Assembly: GCF_014190935.1 (NCBI RefSeq) | Contig: NZ_JACHVV010000007.1 | Location: 1-64,000 of the forward strand | Direction of reading: 5' to 3' | DNA length: 64,000 nt | Source of the DNA: Chryseomonas sp014190935 | Lineage (GTDB): Bacteria > Pseudomonadota > Gammaproteobacteria > Pseudomonadales > Pseudomonadaceae | Shown: piece by piece, positions 1 to 10,796 of the stretch | Numbering within the stretch: position 1 is the stretch's first letter | Layout of the letters: every line of letters starts with the position of its first letter | Translations under genes and position numbers: made by a program | Notes under the pieces: generated by a model | Told to the model about the DNA's origin: nothing | The model's input: the letters and a program-made list of their open reading frames with translations, nothing else | The model's database searches: none

Positions 1-52
1 CGGGCTGTACTGTTTTAAGCGCAAGAGGCGTAATCGCCCGTGAGGATCAGGC

Positions 53-86
53 CGTAGGTTGGCGCTGAGCGCAGCGAAGCCCAACG
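53..86 (+). repeat. GTAGGTTGG-family intergenic palindrome, copy 1
   Basis: A short imperfect palindrome begins CGTAGGTTGG and ends AGCCCAACG. A related copy lies inverted at 156-186, and a third, perfect-armed version lies after pnp at 36231-36285. Such intergenic palindromes are common in pseudomonad genomes. The 69 bases between the first two copies show no coding potential. Confidence 0.6.
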
Positions 87-155
87 ATGAGGTTCGCTGC
101 AGGTATCAAGAAAACTGCGGTGGGGCGTTGAGGAACTGCGGTTGAATTCTGGATG

Positions 156-186
156 CTAGGCTTCGCCAGGCTCAGCCCAACCTACG
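156..186 (-). repeat. GTAGGTTGG-family intergenic palindrome, copy 2 (inverted)
   Basis: Read on the minus strand this begins CGTAGGTTGGGCTGAGC and continues GCGAAGCC, matching copy 1 (53-86) in the opposite orientation. The pair makes an inverted repeat around a short non-coding spacer just downstream of the uvrA terminator. Confidence 0.6.
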
Positions 187-205
187 ACCGTGTTACGCGA
201 GCAAG

Positions 206-234
206 AAAAAGCCCGGCATGTGCCGGGCTTTTTG
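206..234 (-). terminator. intrinsic terminator downstream of uvrA
   Basis: The stem GCCCGGC/GCCGGGC has a short ATGT-type loop. It is flanked by A5 on one side and T5 on the other, so it can work in both directions. It lies 21 bases past the uvrA stop codon. Confidence 0.85.
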
Positions 235-255
235 CGTTCTGGAGGGTGCCGAGGA

Positions 256-3090
<2,835 letters not shown>

Positions 3091-3359
3091 GTAGACTTCT
3101 GCCTCGTTTTGGCGGCGCTTCAATAGGAAAGAGGTCTCGTCCCGGACTGCGGCTATCTGCCGCGCCTGTGAGAGAGGGGGTAAGGCTGGTAAAATTGGTG
3201 GCCCGACAGCGGTGATCGGGCGTTCGTGATCCTGGCGGTCGGGAACGTTCGGACGAGCGCTCGGCTATCTTCACCGCTTCCTCCCTAAATGGTCATTGTC
3301 ACGACTGTTTTAAAGCTGTGTGGCGACGTAAAAGCCTGTCGCCGACGAGAGGATTATCA

Positions 3360-4748
3360 ATGCTCGACAAGCGCAATGAAGCCATGAGCGGCGTCGAACG
3401 CCGTGCCGCCCTGGGGCTGGCCTTGGTCTTCGCCTTTCGTATGCTCGGTATGTTCATGGTGCTCCCGGTCCTGGCGACCTATGGTCAGGAGTTGGCGGAT
3501 GCCACCCCGGCGCTGATTGGCCTGGCCATAGGTGCCTATGGTTTGACCCAAGCGGTCCTGCAAATTCCCCTGGGGACGCTGTCCGATCGCATCGGTCGAC
3601 GCCCCATTATCATTGGTGGACTGTTGGTGTTCGCCCTTGGTGCCGCCATTGCCGCCAATGCCCACTCGATCTGGGGCGTCATCGCCGGTCGTATCGTGCA
3701 GGGCGGCGGTGCCATTTCGGCCGCCATCATGGCGCTGCTGTCGGATCAGACCCGCGAGCAGCATCGCACCAAGGCCATGGCCACCATCGGCATGAGCATC
3801 GGCGTGTCCTTTGCCGTGGCAATGGTGGCCGGACCGCTGCTGACCCGTGCCTATGGCCTAGCCGGCCTGTTCTGGGCGACCTGCGGACTGGCGCTGGTCG
3901 GCTTGCTGATCGTGCTGTTCCTGGTGCCTCACCAGGCTTCGCCCTTCGCCCATCGGGAGTCGAATCTGGCGCGTCAGGCGCTGGGCGCGACCCTGCGCAA
4001 TCGCGATCTGCTGCGGCTGGACTTCGGTATCCTGGCGCTGCACGCCGTGCTGATGGCCAGTTTCGTCGTCCTGCCGCTGGCCCTCGCCGAGCACGCCGGC
4101 CTGCCCAAGGAAGAGCACTGGTGGGTTTACCTGACCGCACTGGTGGTCGGCTTCTTCGCCATGGTTCCCTTCATCATCTATGGTGAAAAGAAGCGGCGGA
4201 TGAAGCGCGTACTGGTGGGCGCCATCAGTGTGCTGGTGCTGTGCGAGCTGTACTTCTTCTTCTTCAGCAACAGCTTGGTGGCCCTGGTCATTGGCATCGT
4301 AGTGTTCTTTACCGCCTTCAACCTGCTGGAGGCCTCGCTGCCGTCACTGGTGAGCAAGGTGGCACCTGCGGGCGGCAAGGGCACGGCCATGGGGATCTAT
4401 TCCACCAGTCAGTTCCTTGGTTCCGCGTTGGGCGGTATCCTCGGTGGTTGGCTGTTCCAGCATGGTGGCCTGTCCACCGTCTTCCTGGGTTGTGCAGCGC
4501 TTTGCCTGGGATGGGCGGTGATTGCTGGTACGATGCGAGAACCGCCCTACGTCACCAGCCTGCGTTTGCCGGTTACGCCCGCGCTAGTCAACGACCAGGG
4601 ATTGGTCGGACGCCTGTTGGCCCTGGCCGGAGTGACCGATGCGGTAATGGTGGCGGAAGAGCAAGCCGTCTATATCAAGATCGATACTAAAATCGTCGAT
4701 CGGGCGCAATTGGAGCGACTGGTAAGCCAAACGCCAGTCGCCGCTTGA
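3360..4748 (+). CDS. yajR: YajR-type MFS transporter with C-terminal YAM domain
   Basis: This is a 462-residue inner-membrane major facilitator protein. It has 12 predicted membrane segments and an MFS motif A (GTLSDRIGRRP, about residues 72-82). After the last helix comes a soluble tail of about 65 residues (from about residue 396) that matches the ferredoxin-like YAM domain of E. coli YajR. The whole length aligns by eye with YajR (MLGMFMVLPVLATYG, EPPYVTSLR). The substrate is not known with confidence for this family. The ATG at 3360 has a GAGAGG ribosome site. An upstream in-frame start at 3318 has none. The leader carries a GGCGAC/GTCGCC hairpin at 3322-3343. ssb follows 25 bases after the stop. 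Confidence 0.9.
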   Translation: MLDKRNEAMSGVERRAALGLALVFAFRMLGMFMVLPVLATYGQELADATPALIGLAIGAYGLTQAVLQIPLGTLSDRIGRRPIIIGGLLVFALGAAIAANAHSIWGVIAGRIVQGGGAISAAIMALLSDQTREQHRTKAMATIGMSIGVSFAVAMVAGPLLTRAYGLAGLFWATCGLALVGLLIVLFLVPHQASPFAHRESNLARQALGATLRNRDLLRLDFGILALHAVLMASFVVLPLALAEHAGLPKEEHWWVYLTALVVGFFAMVPFIIYGEKKRRMKRVLVGAISVLVLCELYFFFFSNSLVALVIGIVVFFTAFNLLEASLPSLVSKVAPAGGKGTAMGIYSTSQFLGSALGGILGGWLFQHGGLSTVFLGCAALCLGWAVIAGTMREPPYVTSLRLPVTPALVNDQGLVGRLLALAGVTDAVMVAEEQAVYIKIDTKIVDRAQLERLVSQTPVAA

Positions 4749-4773
4749 TCGACAGCCTCATCAGGAGATTCAT

Positions 4774-5328
4774 ATGGCCCGTGGCGTCAACAAAGTCATC
4801 CTCGTCGGCAACGCCGGCGCCGATCCCGAAACCCGTTACATGCCCAATGGCAATGCGGTGACCAATGTCACCCTGGCCACCAGCGAAAGCTGGAAGGACA
4901 AGCAGACCGGCCAACAGCAGGATCGTACCGAATGGCACCGGGTGGTGTTCTTCGGTCGTCTGGCGGAGATCGCTGGCGAGTACATCCGCAAGGGGTCCCA
5001 GGTCTATGTCGAAGGCTCCCTGCGTACGCGCAAATGGCAGGGCCAGGACGGTCAGGATCGCTACACCACCGAAATCGTGGTCGATATCAACGGCAACATG
5101 CAGTTGCTGGGTGGCCGTGGTGGCAATGCCGGTGGCAATGACGAATACAACCAGAGCGCACCTGCGCCTCAGCAGCAGCGTGCCCCTCGTCCCCAGCAGT
5201 CGGCTCCGCAGTACGACAACGGTGGCAATGGCGGCGCTGGCAACAATCGTCCTCAGCAGCAGCCCAAGCCCCAGCAGCAGCCGGCGCAGCAGGACTACGA
5301 CAGCTTCGACGACGACATTCCCTTCTAG
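4774..5328 (+). CDS. ssb: single-stranded DNA-binding protein
   Basis: SSB coats single-stranded DNA during replication, recombination and repair. The 184-residue protein has an N-terminal OB fold (MARGVNKVILVGN to about residue 112). A Gly/Gln/Pro-rich linker follows, and then the acidic tip DDDIPF that recruits partner proteins. The start has an AGGAG ribosome site seven bases upstream. It follows yajR and is closed by the hairpin terminator at 5351-5380. The ssb-uvrA proximity is conserved in pseudomonads. Confidence 0.98.
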   Translation: MARGVNKVILVGNAGADPETRYMPNGNAVTNVTLATSESWKDKQTGQQQDRTEWHRVVFFGRLAEIAGEYIRKGSQVYVEGSLRTRKWQGQDGQDRYTTEIVVDINGNMQLLGGRGGNAGGNDEYNQSAPAPQQQRAPRPQQSAPQYDNGGNGGAGNNRPQQQPKPQQQPAQQDYDSFDDDIPF

Positions 5329-5350
5329 GCCTCGTTGATCAGGCAAAGAA

Positions 5351-5380
5351 AAAGGGCAGCCAGTGGCTGCCCTTTCTTTT
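5351..5380 (+). terminator. intrinsic terminator between ssb and ssrA
   Basis: An 11-bp stem AAAGGGCAGCC/GGCTGCCCTTT has a three-base loop and is followed by T-rich sequence. Both flanks are A/T-rich, so it probably ends ssb and the convergent ssrA. Confidence 0.9.
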
Positions 5381-5733
5381 TGGTGGAGGCGGGGGGATTT
5401 GAACCCCCGTCCGCCAGCTCTCCGCTATCGGTTCTACATGCTTAGCCCTGTCTACTGAGTTAACCCATTGCGGCCCGACGGGCAGGGTGCTTTGGGCGAG
5501 CTGTATAAGTTTTAGCCGTTACGTCTACAGCGAACTTGGCGGCGATCCTGTTCTATCTGACAGTCGTTTCGGGTTTACAGGCATCCCCTAGCGACTGCTA
5601 GCCGCGTTAAGCAGCTAGAGCGTAGTTGTCGTCGTTGGCAACTATAAGTTTGCAGCAGCGAATTTACGAGTTCTGCTACCAGCTCGGCATGCCCCTCAAG
5701 TTTCGTTACCGGCGTCGAATCCTAATCGCCCCC
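5381..5733 (-). ncRNA. ssrA: transfer-messenger RNA (tmRNA)
   Basis: tmRNA rescues stalled ribosomes with SmpB, adding a degradation tag. On the minus strand the 5' end reads GGGGGCGATTAGGATTCGAC. The 3' end is a tRNA-like T arm and acceptor ending in CCA at 5381. The resume reading frame at 5607-5639 encodes ANDDNYALAA followed by TAA, the tag known from Pseudomonas aeruginosa. About 353 nt is normal length. It lies between ssb and smpB. A good promoter lies 19 bases upstream, which implies a short 5' leader removed by processing. Confidence 0.98.
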
Positions 5734-5751
5734 AAAACTTGCTGGTCGTTC

Positions 5752-5780
5752 ACTATAGGAATTCCAGCCGTCCTGCGCAA
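5752..5780 (-). promoter_or_regulatory. sigma-70 promoter of ssrA
   Basis: On the minus strand TTGCGC (-35, 5775-5780) is separated by exactly 17 bases from TATAGT (-10, 5752-5757). The predicted start is about 10 bases before the mature tmRNA 5' end. Confidence 0.75.
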
Positions 5781-5814
5781 GTCATTGCTGACGAAACGTT
5801 TTTTTGCCGCTTGG

Positions 5815-6291
5815 CTACTTGGCGTCCTTGCGGATGGCGCGCTGGATCTCGCGGTCGGAATCGCGTTCGCGCTCGGTGGCACGCTTGTCGAATTCCTTCT
5901 TGCCCTTGGCCAGGGCGATCTCGCACTTGACCAGATGTTTTTTCCAGTAGAGCGACAGCGCAACGCAGGCGTAGCCCTTCTGCTGCACCGCGCCGAACAG
6001 CTTGCCCAGCTCGCGCTTGTTCAGCAGCAGCTTGCGGGTACGGGTGGGGTCGGCGATGACGTGGGTGCTGGCGGTCTGTAGCGGGGTAATGTGGCTGCCG
6101 AGCAGCCAGGCTTCGCCGTCCTTGAGCAGCACATAGCTGTCGGTCAGCTGCGCCTTGCCGGCTCTCAGGCTCTTGACCTCCCAGCCTGCCAGGGAAACAC
6201 CTGCCTCGAAGCGGGTGTCGACGAAATATTCGTGTAGCGCTTTCTTGTTCTGCGCGATGCTGCCGGGGGAGACTTTCTTTTGCTTGGCCAT
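5815..6291 (-). CDS. smpB: SsrA-binding protein SmpB
   Basis: SmpB is the small RNA-binding partner of tmRNA needed for trans-translation. The 158-residue protein has the expected beta-barrel core (EAGVSLAGWEVKSLRAGKAQL, GSHI) and a basic disordered C-terminal tail that enters the ribosomal decoding channel. The ATG at 6291 gives the standard MAKQKK start. The frame stays open for 20 more codons upstream without family similarity. It lies directly upstream of ssrA on the same strand, a common pairing. Confidence 0.97.
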   Translation of the reverse strand: MAKQKKVSPGSIAQNKKALHEYFVDTRFEAGVSLAGWEVKSLRAGKAQLTDSYVLLKDGEAWLLGSHITPLQTASTHVIADPTRTRKLLLNKRELGKLFGAVQQKGYACVALSLYWKKHLVKCEIALAKGKKEFDKRATERERDSDREIQRAIRKDAK

Positions 6292-6463
6292 GATTCCAGG
6301 GTACAGCGAGTCGGGGGAAATGTCGCCACGCGCTTGAGCGGGTATGAGCAAACACGGACAATACCGCGGTTCTGGACTGCGGCAGGCTGGTGCGGGAGTA
6401 AAATGCGAGCGCCGCCCTCAAATTCAAGGTCCGACACCGATATCGCTATTCTACGAGGTTCCG

Positions 6464-6898
6464 ATGAGCTCGCACATCCAACGTTCGGCGTTGCTGCCCT
6501 ATCCTGCTTCAGCGCTCTATGCGCTGGTTAATGACGTGGACCGTTATCCGGAGTTCCTGCCGTGGTGCTCGTCCGCTCAGATTCTGGAGCAGAACGAAGG
6601 CCTGATGCGCGCCGGTCTCACCGTGGCTAAGGGCGGCCTCAGTCAGCAATTCACGACCCGCAACACCCTGGTGCCGGACGAGTCCATCACCATGGATCTG
6701 GAGAAGGGGCCCTTCAAGCAGCTGCATGGTGTCTGGACGTTCAAGGCGCTGGGCGACAAGGCCTGCAAGATCTCGCTGGATCTGTCCTTCGAATACGACA
6801 GTGCCATCGTGCGCGCGACCCTGGGGCCGCTGTTCAATCAGGCGGCCAATACCATGGTGGATGCCTTCTGCCAGCGTGCCCGAGCCCTCTATGGCTGA
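6464..6898 (+). CDS. ratA: RatA/Coq10-type START-like protein
   Basis: This 144-residue protein belongs to the ubiquinone-binding Coq10/RatA START-like family. The signature VNDVDRYPEFLPWC is near the N terminus. In E. coli RatA (PasT) has been linked to ribosome subunit association and stress tolerance. Coq10 homologues bind quinone. I cannot separate these roles from sequence. The ATG at 6464 has an upstream GAGG, and an upstream extension of 40 codons is not conserved. The gene overlaps ratB by 8 bases and is divergent from smpB, the conserved arrangement. Confidence 0.88.
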   Translation: MSSHIQRSALLPYPASALYALVNDVDRYPEFLPWCSSAQILEQNEGLMRAGLTVAKGGLSQQFTTRNTLVPDESITMDLEKGPFKQLHGVWTFKALGDKACKISLDLSFEYDSAIVRATLGPLFNQAANTMVDAFCQRARALYG

Positions 6899-7196
6899 GC
6901 GTCTCGCCATCGAGGTGGCGCTGGCGCTGCCGGAGCGGCAATGGCTAGTGAGTCTGACGCTGGAGGAGGGCGCCACGGTCGCGCAGGCCGTGCTGGCTTC
7001 GGGTTTGCTCGACCAGCTGACGCCAGAGCAGCGTCAAGGCCATCGGGTCGGCATCTTTGGCAAGCTGATCGCCAGGCCGGATGAAAGGAAGCTGCTGGAA
7101 GGCGAGCGGGTCGAGATCTACCGCCCGCTGCTTGCGGATCCCAAGGAAAGTCGCAAGCGGCGCGCCGAAAAGGCCAGAGCTAAGGCTGGCCTCTAG
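6891..7196 (+). CDS. ratB: RnfH/RatB family ubiquitin-like protein
   Basis: This 101-residue beta-grasp protein (RnfH/UPF0125 family) is usually encoded just after RatA. Visible family elements are IEVALALPERQ, GIFGKL and LLEGERVEIYRPL, followed by a basic tail rich in Lys and Arg. The biochemical role is not established. The start overlaps the end of ratA, which indicates translational coupling. It ends 7 bases from the convergent bamE. Confidence 0.85.
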   Translation: MAERLAIEVALALPERQWLVSLTLEEGATVAQAVLASGLLDQLTPEQRQGHRVGIFGKLIARPDERKLLEGERVEIYRPLLADPKESRKRRAEKARAKAGL

Positions 7197-7203
7197 GTAG
7201 GAA

Positions 7204-7743
7204 TCACTGGCCGTCGGTACGGATGCGGTCGGGAGTCGGTATGGCAGCCGGGCGAGCGCTGTCGATCTCTTTCTGGATAGTGTCTTCGGTCGAGCCGGGT
7301 ACGGCGGGCGTTTCCGGTGCTGCCACAGGCGCAGTAGCGGGTTGCGCCGGCGCGGTGGGATCCACGCTGGTGCCACTGTCGGTACCCATGATCTGCTGTT
7401 CACGGCTGGTGCCGGGCATGAAATCGCCAGCCAGGCCGCTCAACTGATTATCGCCATTGAACACCAGGCTGACACGCTCCTGCTTCCGCTGACCACCGGC
7501 GGCCTGCAGGCTGTACAGATAGTCCCAGCGATTGGGATGGAAGGTGTCCTGGATCAGCGGCGAACCCATGATAAACCGGACCTGTTGTCGGGTCATTCCA
7601 GGGCGCAACTGGTCTATCATGTCCTGGGTGACGACGTTGCCCTGCTGGATGTCGATCTTGTAAACCCCCGGCAGAGAGCAGCCGGCGAGCATGGCTAGGC
7701 CCATCAGAGAGAGCCCGGTCAGCGTTTGCTTGAGGTTTTGCAT
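7204..7743 (-). CDS. bamE: outer-membrane assembly lipoprotein BamE (OmlA/SmpA)
   Basis: BamE is a small lipoprotein of the BAM complex that inserts beta-barrel proteins into the outer membrane. The 179-residue product starts with a lipoprotein signal peptide whose lipobox LAGC is at residues 19-22. The SmpA/OmlA domain follows (LRPGMTRQQVRFIMGSPL, WDYLY). The C-terminal 70 residues are Pro/Ala-rich and probably disordered, which is longer than in enterobacteria but usual in pseudomonads. The ATG at 7743 immediately precedes the signal peptide. It is divergent from fur, as the omlA-fur pair is in P. aeruginosa. Confidence 0.93.
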   Translation of the reverse strand: MQNLKQTLTGLSLMGLAMLAGCSLPGVYKIDIQQGNVVTQDMIDQLRPGMTRQQVRFIMGSPLIQDTFHPNRWDYLYSLQAAGGQRKQERVSLVFNGDNQLSGLAGDFMPGTSREQQIMGTDSGTSVDPTAPAQPATAPVAAPETPAVPGSTEDTIQKEIDSARPAAIPTPDRIRTDGQ

Positions 7744-7837
7744 CGGTGGGAGACTTCCACTATCTTGCTGGGCAACGAAGCACCGATCATACCCGTATTC
7801 CCGAGGGCTGCGAAAGCACTCGGCACCGAGAAAGAGC

Positions 7838-8242
7838 ATGGTAGAGAACAACGAACTCCGCAAAGCGGGTCTGAAAGTGACCCTGCCGCGCGTCAAGATA
7901 TTGCAGATGCTGGACACCACCGAGCAGCGCCACATGAGCGCTGAAGACGTTTACAAGGCGCTGATGGAAGCGGGCGAGGACGTGGGGCTGGCAACGGTCT
8001 ATCGGGTCCTTACCCAGTTCGAGGCAGCCGGCCTGGTGGTGCGCCACAATTTCGATGGCGGTCACGCCGTGTTCGAGTTGGCCGACACCGGACACCACGA
8101 TCACATGGTGGATGTGGATACCGGCGAAGTCATTGAGTTCACCGATGCCTCGATCGAAAAGCGTCAGCGCGAGATCGTCGAAGAGCATGGTTTCGAGCTG
8201 GTCGATCACAACCTCGTGCTGTACATCCGTCAGCGCAAGTGA
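7838..8242 (+). CDS. fur: ferric uptake regulator Fur (cysteine-free)
   Basis: Fur is the Fe(II)-dependent repressor of iron acquisition. The 134-residue protein has an N-terminal winged helix (LKVTLPRVKILQML, GLATVYRVLTQFEAAGLV) and a C-terminal dimerisation domain with the HHDH metal motif (residues 86-89). The sequence has no cysteine at all. The site that is CV in typical pseudomonad Fur (HDHMVCV) reads HDHMVDV here, so no Cys4 structural zinc site can form. The start at 7838 is 94 bases from the divergent bamE start. A strong two-way terminator follows. Confidence 0.97.
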   Translation: MVENNELRKAGLKVTLPRVKILQMLDTTEQRHMSAEDVYKALMEAGEDVGLATVYRVLTQFEAAGLVVRHNFDGGHAVFELADTGHHDHMVDVDTGEVIEFTDASIEKRQREIVEEHGFELVDHNLVLYIRQRK

Positions 8243-8249
8243 AAATCCA

Positions 8250-8289
8250 GACATGAAAAAGGCGACCTCCGAGTCGCCTTTTTCATGTC
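8250..8289 (+). terminator. bidirectional terminator between fur and recN
   Basis: A perfect 17-bp stem has the arm GACATGAAAAAGGCGAC and a six-base loop. A5 and T5 lie inside the arms, so it can end both convergent genes. Confidence 0.92.
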
Positions 8290-8305
8290 CTTTGGCAGCC
8301 TGCGT

Positions 8306-9973
8306 CTAGCGGCTCACCACCAGCTTTCGGGCATGGGCGAGGGATTCGCGGGTGAGGTCGACACCGCCAAGCATGCGCGCCACCTCTTCCACACGGCGTG
8401 CCCGGTCCAGCTTGGCAACCGCCGTGCGGGTCTCATCGGTGCCGCGCTCCTTGTGCACGAACAGATGCTGATGACCCTGGGCCGCCACCTGGGGCAGGTG
8501 GGTGACCGTCAGTACCTGGCCGCGCTCGCCCAGTTGCCGCAGCAGTTGGCCGACCACCTCGGCGGTCGGGCCGCCGATACCGACGTCCACCTCGTCGAAT
8601 ACCAGTGTGGGCGTGCGCGAGGTCTGGGCGGTGATGACCTGGATGGCCAGGCTGATCCGTGACAGTTCGCCACCGGAAGCGACCTTGGCCAGCGGGCGCA
8701 GGGGCTGGCCCGGGTTGGCGCTGACGCGGAATTCGACGCCCTCGTTGCCCAGCGGCTGGGGCTCGCCGGTGCTGCCCGGTGTGAGGGTGATGCTGAAGCG
8801 GCCTCCCGGCATGCCCAGGCGCTGCATCTCGGTTTCGACCGCTGCAGCCAGCTCCGGCGCCCGTTGCTCGCGCAGGCGGCTCAATTCGCCGGCCTTCTCC
8901 TGGTAGTGACGCTCGAAGGCGGCCAGCTCTTCCTGCAGGCGCTCCAGGGCAACGTCGTCGGCATCCAGAGATTGCAGTTCGTTGCGCAGCTGTTCGTGCA
9001 GCTCCAGCAGGGCCTCGGGTTGCACGCGGTGCTTGCGGGCGAGGCTGTAGACGCTGTCGAGACGCTCCTGCACCGCCTGCTGGCGCTCCGGATCGGCTTC
9101 GAAATGATCGACGAAGCGATTGAGTTCATTCATCGCTTCCTCGATCTGGATCTGCGCGGAGGCGAGCAGGTTGCTGGCTTCCTGGATCTGCGCCGGGGGA
9201 CGGTCGAAGGCGGTCAGGCGGGCGACGCTGGCATTGAGTGCCGACAGCGCATTGCCCTGCTCATTTTCGGTGCAGAGATCCATGGCCTGGCGGCAGGCCA
9301 GCAGGATGTGCTCGGCACTCGCCAGATCGCTCTGCTCCTGCTCGAGCGCCTGCAGCTCGCCTTCGGCCAGGGCGAGGTTGTCGAGTTCTTCGAGCTGATA
9401 GCTGAGCAGCTGGTGACGGGCGCGTTGCTCGTCGCCATTGCGGGTCAGACGCTCCAGGGTCTGGCGCACCTGGCGCCAGCGCTGGGCGGCGAGTTGCACC
9501 TGGCGGACCAGCTCGCCCGCGCCGGCGTATTCGTCCAGCAGGCGGCGGTGGGTGTCGAGGCCGAGCAGCGACTGGTGCTCGTGCTGGTTGTGAATGTCGA
9601 TCAGCAGACCGCCGAGGGTCTTGAGATCCGCCAGCGGGCAGGGCGAGCCATTGATATAGCCACGCGAACGCCCTTCGCGGGTGATGACGCGGCGCAGCAG
9701 GCAGGGACCGTCCTGCTCCAGGTCGCGCTCGGCGAGCCACTGGCGGGCTTCAGGGATGTCGGTGGTGTCGAAGCTGGCCAGGACATCGGCCTTGTCGGCA
9801 CCGGGCCGGACCGCATCGCTGTCGGCGCGATCGCCCAGGGTGAGGCCGAGGGCGTCGAGCATGATGGACTTGCCGGCGCCGGTTTCGCCGGTGATCACGG
9901 TCATGCCGCGCTCGAGGTCGAGGTCGAGGTGTTCGACGATGGCGTAGTTGCGGACGGACAGATGCACCAGCAT
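8306..9973 (-). CDS. recN: DNA repair protein RecN
   Basis: RecN is an SMC-like ATPase for double-strand break repair. The 555-residue protein has the Walker A GETGAGKS at residues 29-36. A long central coiled coil (about residues 150-360, many Glu/Gln/Leu) is followed by the C-terminal ABC part with SGGELSRISLAI and Walker B LVFDEVDVGIGG. The ATG at 9973 gives the usual MLVHLSVRNYAIVEHL. A LexA box lies 25 bases upstream, so SOS control is likely. The gene is divergent from the heat-shock grpE operon. Confidence 0.97.
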   Translation of the reverse strand: MLVHLSVRNYAIVEHLDLDLERGMTVITGETGAGKSIMLDALGLTLGDRADSDAVRPGADKADVLASFDTTDIPEARQWLAERDLEQDGPCLLRRVITREGRSRGYINGSPCPLADLKTLGGLLIDIHNQHEHQSLLGLDTHRRLLDEYAGAGELVRQVQLAAQRWRQVRQTLERLTRNGDEQRARHQLLSYQLEELDNLALAEGELQALEQEQSDLASAEHILLACRQAMDLCTENEQGNALSALNASVARLTAFDRPPAQIQEASNLLASAQIQIEEAMNELNRFVDHFEADPERQQAVQERLDSVYSLARKHRVQPEALLELHEQLRNELQSLDADDVALERLQEELAAFERHYQEKAGELSRLREQRAPELAAAVETEMQRLGMPGGRFSITLTPGSTGEPQPLGNEGVEFRVSANPGQPLRPLAKVASGGELSRISLAIQVITAQTSRTPTLVFDEVDVGIGGPTAEVVGQLLRQLGERGQVLTVTHLPQVAAQGHQHLFVHKERGTDETRTAVAKLDRARRVEEVARMLGGVDLTRESLAHARKLVVSR

Positions 9974-9997
9974 GCGACGATCTCCGAAAGCGGTTTT

Positions 9998-10013
9998 CTG
10001 GTTGTTTATACAG
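9998..10013 (-). promoter_or_regulatory. LexA (SOS) box of recN
   Basis: On the recN strand the site reads CTGTATAAACAACCAG, which fits CTGT-N8-CCAG. LexA boxes have the form CTGT-N8-ACAG, and recN is a standard SOS gene. The distance of 25 bases from the start codon suits promoter occlusion. Confidence 0.85.
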
Positions 10014-10044
10014 TGCCTCTAGGGCACTGGCAATCCATACAGCT

Positions 10045-10072
10045 CTTGAAGCGCCGGCCGGCGGCCCCATAT
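10045..10072 (+). promoter_or_regulatory. sigma-32 heat-shock promoter of grpE
   Basis: CTTGAA (10045-10050) and CCCCATAT (10065-10072) are separated by 14 bases. This is a near-consensus sigma-32 promoter, 68 bases before the grpE start. Confidence 0.9.
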
Positions 10073-10139
10073 AGGCGCCATCGATCAGGGCATCGTCCAT
10101 TAGAGGGCGCGCCTACCGGCATTATCACAGGAGGACTCC

Positions 10140-10703
10140 ATGGCCGACGAACAGAACTCCCAGACCCCCGAGCACGAAGCCACCCAGGGCGACGTCCAGC
10201 ACGAGGATCTCGCCGCCCGCGTCGCCACGCTCGAAGAGCAGCTTGCCGCCGCCCAGGACCAGTCGCTGCGCAGCGTCGCCGAACTGCAGAACGTGCGTCG
10301 CCGCGCCGAGCAGGATGTGGAGAAGGCGCACAAGTTCGCGCTGGAAAAATTCGCCGGCGATCTCCTGCCAGTGCTCGACAGCCTGGAGCGTGGCCTGGAG
10401 CTGTCCAACGCCACCGACGAGACCCTCAAGCCCATGCGTGAAGGCATGGAGCTGACCCTGAAGATGCTGCAGGACACCCTCAAGCGCTATCAGGTCGAGG
10501 CCGTCGATCCCCACGGCGCGCCCTTCAATCCGGAGCACCACCAGGCCATGGCCATGGAGGAGAGCGCCACCGCCGAGCCGGGCAGCGTGCTCAAGGTGTT
10601 TCAAAAGGGCTATCTGCTCAATGGTCGCCTGCTGCGGCCGGCGATGGTGGTAGTCAGCAAGGCACCTGCGGCGCAGCAGCCGAGCATCGACGAAAAGGCT
10701 TGA
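10140..10703 (+). CDS. grpE: nucleotide exchange factor GrpE
   Basis: GrpE releases ADP from DnaK and acts in the DnaK-DnaJ chaperone cycle. The 187-residue protein starts with an acidic, Gln-rich tail. A long helix follows (ARVATLEEQLAAAQDQ, LQNVRRRAEQDVEKA), then the C-terminal beta domain ending GRLLRPAMVVVSK. The ribosome site AGGAGG is five bases from the ATG. A sigma-32 promoter lies upstream. The stop codon lies inside the -35 box of a second sigma-32 promoter that serves dnaK. Confidence 0.97.
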   Translation: MADEQNSQTPEHEATQGDVQHEDLAARVATLEEQLAAAQDQSLRSVAELQNVRRRAEQDVEKAHKFALEKFAGDLLPVLDSLERGLELSNATDETLKPMREGMELTLKMLQDTLKRYQVEAVDPHGAPFNPEHHQAMAMEESATAEPGSVLKVFQKGYLLNGRLLRPAMVVVSKAPAAQQPSIDEKA

Positions 10704-10726
10704 AATTCTTTCGCTCGGCCCCATCT
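10699..10726 (+). promoter_or_regulatory. second sigma-32 promoter, for dnaK
   Basis: CTTGAA (10699-10704), 14 bases, then CCCCATCT (10719-10726). Spacing is the same as at grpE. The -35 element contains the grpE TGA stop codon. The dnaK start is 71 bases downstream. Confidence 0.82.
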
Positions 10727-10796
10727 GGTAGGCAAGCGAACATCAAAGGCCCCCTGAGCGGGCCGCGCGGAATCTGAGATTTCTGGAGAAGACTAC

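Noticed and set aside
3091..3359. LexA box between uvrA and yajR
   Set aside because: CTGTTTTAAAGCTGTG resembles one half-site only; the ACAG half is missing.
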